Origin: Pelagophyceae sp. CCMP2097
Lineage: Eukaryota; Sar; Pelagophyceae
Assembly: GCA_026770575.1 (NCBI GenBank)
Contig: MU657241.1
Span: 222,540 to 234,080, forward strand
Direction of reading: 5' to 3'
Length of the DNA stretch: 11,541 nucleotides
Shown: one piece after another, positions 7,115-11,541 of the stretch
How positions within the stretch are numbered: position 1 is the stretch's first letter
Layout of the letters: every line of letters begins with the position of its first letter
The notes under the pieces: generated by a model
Told to the model about the DNA's origin: nothing
Databases searched by the model: none
What the model saw: the letters and a program-made list of their open reading frames with translations, nothing else
Translations under genes and position numbers: made by a program

Positions 7115-8535
7115 ATGGGGGCTTATTGCCTCGTTGCACTGGCGCTCGTCGCGGCGTTTTCGCGCCGCGGTGGCGCGGCGGCGGCTAAAGTTGAAACGGC
7201 GCCTGCTTGGCTGGCGGCGTACGAGCCGGACCCGGTGCGCGTGTCTCGCGAGGCGTACCTTAACGAGAGCGCGTCTGCGCTGAAAGCGGCCAAGCCGATT
7301 TGGTCGAGCGTCGTCGCGGACTGCGTCCTCGACGTCGGAGACGGCGCGCCCGCGCACGCAAAGCTCCGCGCCGGCAACGAATCGCCGCCTCTCGAGGCGG
7401 TCGCGCCGGCGCCGCGCCTCTGCCGCGTCGTGTCGACGATTGGTGGCGACGACTTTGACGCGGACCTCGTCGCCGTGTTCAGCATAGTCGACTCTTTGGA
7501 CTATCTAAAGCGGCCAGACAACTGGGCCGCCTTCCTGAACAAGGTCGCCTTTTGCGCGAAGCAGAAGCGCAGGCTCTACCTCTGGGTCGGCGACATCGAG
7601 AAGGCAGTGCTGCACGCCAGGCCGGGGCCGCTCCCCTGGATGGACTGCAACGAGGCGCCAGGCAACACTTTAAACATTTACAAGGTACGGCCCTTTATTT
7701 GGGGCCCCGATGGGACACTTCGGCCGTTGACGGGCCGCACGTAGGCCGTGGCGCTGCTGGCGCTGTTCAAAAAGGCGCGCCCTCGCGTCAAGGCCGCTCT
7801 ATACCTCGACGCCGACGCGTGGTTCACCGACGTCGCGTTCTCGGAGACGGACGGCGCGACGGTCGAGGCGTACATGGCGCTGTCTGCGGATGCCGACCTT
7901 TTTGGGAACCAGAACCGCGTCGGCGGGCCCAAGATCATCTTCAACGGCGGCCTCATGATGGCCAGAAACACAAACTGGGTATCGCACTTCGCCGCGCTCT
8001 GGTGGCGCGCCCGCTGCGGCGCGCACGACCAGTGCGTCGGACGGCGGATGATGATTGGTTCGAACGCTGAGAACGTAGGCTGCCGCTCTGGGCGACTTTA
8101 TATGCTTCCTGGGCCGCGGAGACGCAGTCGCTGCAGCTGGACCGCGGCGCGTTCCGCGATTACGACCGGGCGCACGTTCTCGTTTTAGATGCGCTCCGGC
8201 GAGACGCGAAACCGACGCGCCTCGCGCACCCGAGGCGCGACGCATTCGACGGCGGCGACTTTGCCGCGACGGGCCTGCTGACGCGGCCGTTGGAGCTGCC
8301 GCACACGCTGATGCTACCGTCGGCGCGCACAAACGTCGGCGGGAAGTACGGGAAGTACCTTCCGGCGATTCGGTCCGACGCCGACGAGACTCGCAAGACG
8401 TTTGTCTGCCACACAAAGGCAGGCAAGCGCGAGGCCGGCGGCCAGTGCATCGGTGACGACGTCTGCGCAAACGGCAAGTGCGCCCCGCTCGATGGACCCA
8501 GCAAGTCGTTCCTCGCAACGCTCTTCGGACTCTAA
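7115..8535 (+). CDS. Secretory-pathway glycosyltransferase with DxD motif and Cys-rich tail, three exons
   Basis: Likely a GT-A-type sugar-nucleotide transferase of the Golgi or secretory pathway. Exons are 7115-7684, 7745-8031 and 8079-8535 (1314 nt, 437 aa). Introns are 60 nt (AAG|GTACGG to CGTAG) and 47 nt (CCA|GTGCGT to CGTAG), both GT-AG, and the splices restore NTLNIYKAVALLALFKKARP and CGAHDQLPLWATLY. The N-terminus MGAYCLVALALVAAF is hydrophobic, a signal peptide or signal anchor. YLDADAWF (210-217) supplies the metal- and nucleotide-binding D212-A-D214. Downstream, FNGGLMMARNTNW (256-268) and the RCGAHDQ region (280-286) match the layout of GT34-like and related transferases, where a new-Asn/Gly segment and an HDQ/KDQ motif follow the DxD. 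The C-terminal ~50 residues hold a cysteine cluster (FVCHTK, QCIGDDVCANGKCAP). Donor, acceptor substrate and exact family cannot be read from the sequence. Confidence 0.85.
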
Positions 8536-8883
8536 ACGCGTCCGACTCACGGCGCAAAACACCACGCGCCGACAGGACCTGCCTCCTTCGCCCCCGGCTA
8601 TTAGGGTCCCTCTCGCAGGGACGCTGAGGTGGTAACTACTGGCATTGACGTCCCCGGCTTAAGGGGTCTGCTCTCCCGCGGCTGCGTCAAGATGTCATCG
8701 AGGCGAGCCCCCCGAATGGACACGACCCTCGAGAGTCTGAAAACACGACCCTCGGGTGTGAGACGCGTCTTGTTCCCCGCCGTGGACCCACTGGGTTGGA
8801 GGCGCGTCCAATGCACCGTGAAAGATGCCCCGCGAGGAAAACTAAAACGGCTTCAATTAAATGCCGGTGCTCCGCGTCTGGGT
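8536..8883. other. Convergent 3' spacer between the glycosyltransferase and PLAC8 genes
   Basis: This 348-bp interval separates two stop codons facing each other, so it should hold both 3' untranslated regions. It contains a 6-bp hairpin (GTCCCT at 8606-8611, AGGGAC at 8617-8622, 5-nt loop) and a 12-nt direct repeat ACACGACCCTCG at 8720-8731 and 8743-8754 (period 23). An A/T-rich patch near 8845-8860 (TTCAATTAAATG) precedes the stop of the minus-strand gene. No open frame here shows convincing codon bias. Confidence 0.6.
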
Positions 8884-9489
8884 TTATCTTGCCTTTCCAA
8901 GCGGCAGGGCGTCATCGGCGCGCTGGTAGTCTGGCTTGTCGTCGTCGGTGTCGTATTCGCGTCTGTCCATGCAGCATTCGGCAGCGACGCAGCCGCGCTC
9001 GACTAAATCGACGTGGGCGCCCTCCTGGGCCACCGCGCAGGGCTCGCAGCAGGCGTGCACTAAACAGTCCTGCGCGACTCCGCAAGTCGCGGGGATGTTG
9101 GTCCGCTGCCGGATCTCGTAGCGCTTTACCGTACCCACAAAAACGATGACGGGCAGCGCGAGCCACCAGACGCCGCACCAGGGCAGTAACAACTGCCGGG
9201 CGTAGTCCGGGTCGGCGGGCTGGATGGGGTAGGCGTCGTTACACCACGGCCACACCAGCGGCAAAGCGAAGATGCTCACGGCCACGCAGTAAACTAAAAG
9301 CCAGGCGTAAAAGCCAAAGCAGGCCGGGTAGAGCTTGGCCCTAGACGCCGTGTGCGCGAAGCGGATGCACGGGCAGCAACTCGTGAGGAGGCAGTTCTTG
9401 GGGTAGTCGAAGCACTGGAAGAGCCCAACCTTCCACTCCCCGGCCCGCGAGCCCGAAGAGAGCAGGTAGCCCGCCTCCTCGTCCGCCAT
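8884..9489 (-). CDS. PLAC8-family cysteine-rich membrane protein
   Basis: A single exon of 201 codons plus TAA, with a clear ATG at 9489. The N-terminal half has the family hallmark: a Trp-x2-Gly-Leu-Phe-x-Cys stretch (EWKVGLFQCFD, W19-D28) followed by CLLTSCCPCIRF (C33-F44) with the CCPC cluster. Residues ~58-82 (FGFYAWLLVYCVAVSIFALP) and ~100-121 (WWLALPVIVFVGTV) are hydrophobic and could be membrane segments. The second family signature follows: R127-x-R129 then DCLVHACCEPCAVAQE (141-156). The C-terminus is acidic and probably disordered. Known PLAC8 proteins include plant fruit-weight/cadmium-resistance proteins and animal cornifelin and placenta-specific 8, with roles in cell-size control and metal transport; the role here is not established. 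The segment between the two Cys clusters is longer than in minimal members, and accommodates both hydrophobic stretches. The gene converges on the glycosyltransferase and diverges from the 9726 gene. Confidence 0.9.
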   Translation of the reverse strand: MADEEAGYLLSSGSRAGEWKVGLFQCFDYPKNCLLTSCCPCIRFAHTASRAKLYPACFGFYAWLLVYCVAVSIFALPLVWPWCNDAYPIQPADPDYARQLLLPWCGVWWLALPVIVFVGTVKRYEIRQRTNIPATCGVAQDCLVHACCEPCAVAQEGAHVDLVERGCVAAECCMDRREYDTDDDKPDYQRADDALPLGKAR

Positions 9490-9725
9490 GGCTGCCTGCT
9501 GCGCGCCCGCGCCCTAACGCCTGCGTCCGGCCGCCGGCGTCGTCGCCTTGTCGCCGCGAGGAGCTGATGTGGTTTAAATTTCCGAAATTCTCAAGGTCCG
9601 TTGGATTTCGAGCCTTATCGGTGGTCCGTTGCATATCCGAACCTTTTGAACTGAAGGCCCACCACGTTTCAACTTCGGGCCTTCAAAATCAAGAAGAAAG
9701 TCAACACGTCAACTTCCGAGACACC
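9490..9725. promoter_or_regulatory. Divergent promoter region between the PLAC8 gene and the 9726 gene
   Basis: The 236-bp interval lies between two outward-facing ATGs. It holds an imperfect direct repeat starting GGTCCGTTG at 9595 and 9623 (period 28, each copy ending in CCTT), and a perfect 9-bp inverted repeat TGAAGGCCC (9652-9660) and GGGCCTTCA (9677-9685) with a 16-nt loop. The centre, 9570-9720, is more A/T-rich than the neighbouring genes. ATG at 9726 sits in the context CACC-ATG, which favours it over the upstream in-frame ATG at 9567. Confidence 0.5.
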
Positions 9726-10247
9726 ATGATCGAGGCCACCGGATGCGCGCGGCCCTGCGCTAACGCCAAGTGCGGCGCCGCGGGCGCGCCCGCATTAGCG
9801 CGCGCGGCCGGCGCAAACGACTTCGACGACGACTTTGCCGACGACTTCGACGACTCGTTTTCCGACGTCGACACCGACTCGTTTTCCGACACCGACGACG
9901 ACGTCGACGACTGGGCCGCCGCCGCCGCCGCGCCGACGACGGTCGTCCACGCCTGGCTCGCTCCAGACTGCCCCTGCACATCTCGGCGGCATTTCCAATT
10001 CGCGGCGCCCGGCGCCGCGGCGCCACCCACCGCGCTGCCGTGCGACGGCGGCGCCCGTGCGACGGCGGTGGCCGTGGCCGTGTGCCAGCGCGCGGTGCCC
10101 GTGGCGTCTGCCGACTTGCGCGGCATGCGGCGCGCGACGCTGCATCTCCGGTCGCCGCGCTGCCTCGTGACCACGAGCAAGCTCCGGCGGAGCAATGCGG
10201 CTCGGATAAACCTTGTCGACATGCCCCGCCACACCGGCCACGCGTGA
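9726..10247 (+). CDS. Unrecognised protein with an acidic D/F/S repeat
   Basis: A 173-codon single-exon frame from ATG 9726 (context CACCATGA) to TGA 10245-10247, with strong G/C third positions throughout. The frame is open back to an ATG at 9567, but the extra 53 codons are A/T-rich and lack the bias, so I start it at 9726. Residues ~5-16 contain three cysteines (GCARPCANAKC). Residues ~31-60 form a highly acidic tract with DDFADDFDDSFSDVDTDSFS-type units, followed by polyalanine. The second half is basic and hydrophobic, with CPCTSRRHFQF and a V/A-rich segment (ATAVAVAVCQRAVPVASADL), and ends in an Arg-rich tail. I recognise no family. The acidic tract followed by a basic half could suit a nuclear or nucleic-acid-associated protein, but that is inference. 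Splicing into downstream sequence cannot be excluded. Confidence 0.6.
   Translation: MIEATGCARPCANAKCGAAGAPALARAAGANDFDDDFADDFDDSFSDVDTDSFSDTDDDVDDWAAAAAAPTTVVHAWLAPDCPCTSRRHFQFAAPGAAAPPTALPCDGGARATAVAVAVCQRAVPVASADLRGMRRATLHLRSPRCLVTTSKLRRSNAARINLVDMPRHTGHA
9852..9890 (+). repeat. Two-copy in-frame repeat within the 9726 gene
   Basis: GACTCGTTTTCCGAC occurs at 9852-9866 and 9876-9890 without mismatch (period 24, eight codons). Both copies encode DSFSD, giving DSFSDVDT then DSFSDTDD in the acidic tract. Confidence 0.9.
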
Positions 10248-10506
10248 CGCCGCGCCGAGACCCGAAGCCTGTGTGTGCACCTTTGTAATTGTAACTCTTT
10301 CCTCGAGACGTCCGCCGTGTACGCGGGGTGGGGGACCGTGGACTCGACCGTGGCCACTGAGTGCCACAAGAGTCTCCAGCGCGCGAGGACGCATCTCCGA
10401 TGGTCCGCCGCGGCCGCGCCTCGTCGCGCATCGGCGGGCGGCGACGCCGGGACGCCGGCGACGGCCGCCGCCGCACGCCTTCTTCCAACCTTCTTCCGCC
10501 TCGCGA

Positions 10507-10789
10507 CGCCTCCCGAGTGCGCCGAAGCGCATCGTGCGCCACGATGCGGGGCCCGTGCCGGCGGCGGTCGGCGACGCGCTCCGGTCGGACGATGCGTTTC
10601 GGTCGCTCATCGAGCCGCCTCGCGCGGCGCTTGGAGCCGTCGACGCCCGCAAGATGACTCGTTCGAGGTAGATTATGGGTGGCGTCGGCGGTATGGGTGG
10701 TCCTTCTGCACTTCAGGGCATCGCGCGCCCGGGAGCGCGCGGGCGTGGGGATGACGTGGAGCGTGGGGAATGGCGCCGTATTTCGATAA
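10507..10789 (+). CDS. Weakly supported coding segment, possible 3' end of a gene
   Basis: From about 10507 to 10667 one plus-strand frame shows the codon pattern of real genes here (G/C third positions, A/T-richer second positions) and encodes PKRIVRHDAGPVPAAVGDAL followed by RSDDAFRSLIEPPRAALGAV. A GT-AG intron 10668-10716 (49 nt, donor GTAGAT, acceptor CTTCAG) would continue the frame to TAA at 10787-10789; without splicing it ends at TAG 10669-10671. No ATG in this frame precedes the segment, so an upstream exon would be needed, and I cannot define it in 10248-10506, where all frames are GC-rich and ambiguous. No family is recognised. The segment may be an artefact of base composition, and its last part overlaps the minus-strand model at 10713-11070. 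Confidence 0.28.
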
Positions 10790-11070
10790 TCTTGATGATC
10801 GTCGAACGCCGCGGGATGGAACGGAAAGCCCACGCCTCGAAACTGCCGTTGCGATCCGGCGCCGGCCAAGACGGCGTCGTCGACGCCTCGACGACGGCGC
10901 CGCTGAACTCGTCGAACTTTGGCCAACTTTGGAAGCCGACGGGCCAGACGAGGAACAAGCTGCGCTGCTGGTTGTCGTCCGTTTCGGGCTCGTCGACCAA
11001 GCTTCTCCCGCACGACAAACTTTCGGATCGCCGCCGCCACCGATTCGAATACGGCCACGCGCGGCGCCAT
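10713..11070 (-). CDS. Unrecognised small protein, probably two exons
   Basis: Between about 10967 and 10790 a minus-strand frame has very consistent G/C third positions and encodes SLFLVWPVGFQSWPKFDEF followed by SGAVVEASTTPSWPAPDRNG. It stays open to TGA at 10715-10713 but has no ATG. Upstream, another frame begins with ATG at 11070 and encodes MAPRVAVFESVAAAIRKFV. Frame arithmetic allows a GT-AG intron joining them: 10968-11013 (46 nt, donor GTGCGG, acceptor AACCAG) or 10968-11040 (73 nt, donor GTGGCG). The product would be roughly 95-105 residues with a Trp-rich central segment. The opposite strand is also open here (10770-11243), but its third positions are unbiased and its first positions carry the G/C excess, as expected of an antisense shadow. 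The weakest part is the 5' exon. Confidence 0.4.
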
Positions 11071-11092
11071 CGACCGCCGAGGCGGTTCCACT

Positions 11093-11126
11093 CCCTAACC
11101 CTACCCTATACTTAGGGTACCCTAAC
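11093..11126. repeat. Interstitial telomere-like motifs with a perfect palindrome
   Basis: CCCTAA (11093-11098) is followed by the near-copies CCCTAC and CCCTAT, then by TTAGGGTACCCTAA (11112-11125), a perfect 14-bp palindrome made of one TTAGGG and one CCCTAA unit facing each other. TTAGGG is the telomere repeat of many eukaryotes, including stramenopiles. Confidence 0.7.
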
Positions 11127-11541
11127 TCGCGAAACCACTGGCCGCTCCCGCTCGCGTCTCGAGGTCGCGTACGCGGCAGAGTAAGTTGTGCCTCTGCCTC
11201 GGGCCTGGCGAGGACCACGTCGAGCCTTGCGTCGGAAACTTGAACCCAGACTCGAAAATGTTCCGATTCCAAACCGTGATTGCAACTTGACGGCACGCTG
11301 AGGACCTCCCTCGGGACCTGGGTTCTCCCGCGACGTGCGCGTTTGTCCCTCGTCACCTCCCGGCTTCCGCAGAGCTTTTTCAGCGTTGATTGCTTCCCGA
11401 ACCTTTTTGCCAGCTCAGAAATTTTAGTACATGAAATGCACAGAAGGAAGACGAAAGGCAACTGAAGTCGGGAACAAGCGGCAGGACACGGCGGGTATCG
11501 CGTCCTACGACGTTCAGCGCCACCCGAGGCGGTCGTCGCGG
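11127..11541. other. Window end without a confident gene
   Basis: I find no gene I can support in these 415 bases. From about 11250 to 11470 the sequence is more A/T-rich with pyrimidine tracts (GCAGAGCTTTTTCAGCG near 11368-11384). From about 11483 to the end, plus-strand codons after a GCGGCAG acceptor-like site have G/C third positions and read QDTAGIASYDVQRHP, which could open an exon continuing past the window. A minus-strand frame ending DDRLGWR then stop near 11513 is an equally short alternative. Confidence 0.4.

Noticed and set aside
6587..7357. 256-codon minus-strand open frame as a single gene
   Set aside because: It begins at a non-ATG codon, its right part is antisense to glycosyltransferase exon 1, and its left part lacks codon bias. 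Only the middle part is kept, as a low-confidence observation.
8606..8622. Small hairpin as a bacterial-type terminator
   Set aside because: The window is eukaryotic, and the hairpin has no T-tract; a 6-bp stem is common by chance at this GC content.
9760..11091. Very long minus-strand open frame rich in Arg
   Set aside because: Arg/Ala/Ser low-complexity translation is typical of the wrong frame in GC-rich DNA. It opens with GTG and runs antisense to the better-supported gene at 9726-10247.
10770..11243. Long plus-strand open frame containing LVELWPTLEADGPDEEQAALL
   Set aside because: Its G/C excess is in first, not third, codon positions over 10790-11018, the signature of an antisense shadow of the minus-strand frame.

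Overview
This window looks like nuclear DNA from a compact, GC-rich eukaryotic genome, most likely a microalga or other protist of the stramenopile type (a pelagophyte-like alga is my best guess). The evidence is that genes are split by short GT-AG introns (47 to about 300 nt), reading frames stay continuous only after those introns are removed, third codon positions are strongly G/C, and genes lie on both strands a few hundred bases apart. One gene has an N-terminal presequence of the mitochondrial kind. Another belongs to the long WAF-type helical-repeat proteins that are abundant in algae and alveolates. The taxonomic assignment is inference.

Layout, left to right. (a) 1-105, + strand: the last 34 codons of a gene that starts outside the window. 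(b) 106-328: a convergent intergenic stretch with a cluster of GTAAGTTAC / TTACCGT motifs. (c) 329-3778, - strand: a four-exon gene for a protein of about 980 residues with a mitochondrial presequence and about 17 repeats of roughly 37 residues (HPR-like, a probable organellar RNA-binding protein). (d) 4069-5583, - strand: a three-exon methylenetetrahydrofolate reductase. (e) 5823-6277, + strand: a small unrecognised two-exon gene sharing a divergent promoter region with (d). (f) 6278-7114: a gap with no committed gene. (g) 7115-8535, + strand: a three-exon secretory-pathway glycosyltransferase with a DxD motif. (h) 8884-9489, - strand: an intronless PLAC8-family cysteine-rich membrane protein, convergent with (g). 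(i) 9726-10247, + strand: an unrecognised protein with an acidic D/F/S repeat, divergent from (h). (j) about 10507-11070: two weakly supported, convergently overlapping coding segments. (k) 11093-11541: an interstitial telomere-like palindrome followed by sequence with no confident gene.

The genes do not form a pathway or operon. They are an ordinary mixture of housekeeping (folate one-carbon metabolism), organelle RNA metabolism, secretory glycosylation and small membrane or unknown proteins. I see no mobile-element ORF, CRISPR array, rRNA or complete tRNA. The most unusual material is non-coding: two-copy microduplications with periods of 20-33 bp recur in introns and spacers, several introns contain hairpins, and one intron inside the repeat protein holds a decayed copy of the protein's own repeat-encoding sequence.
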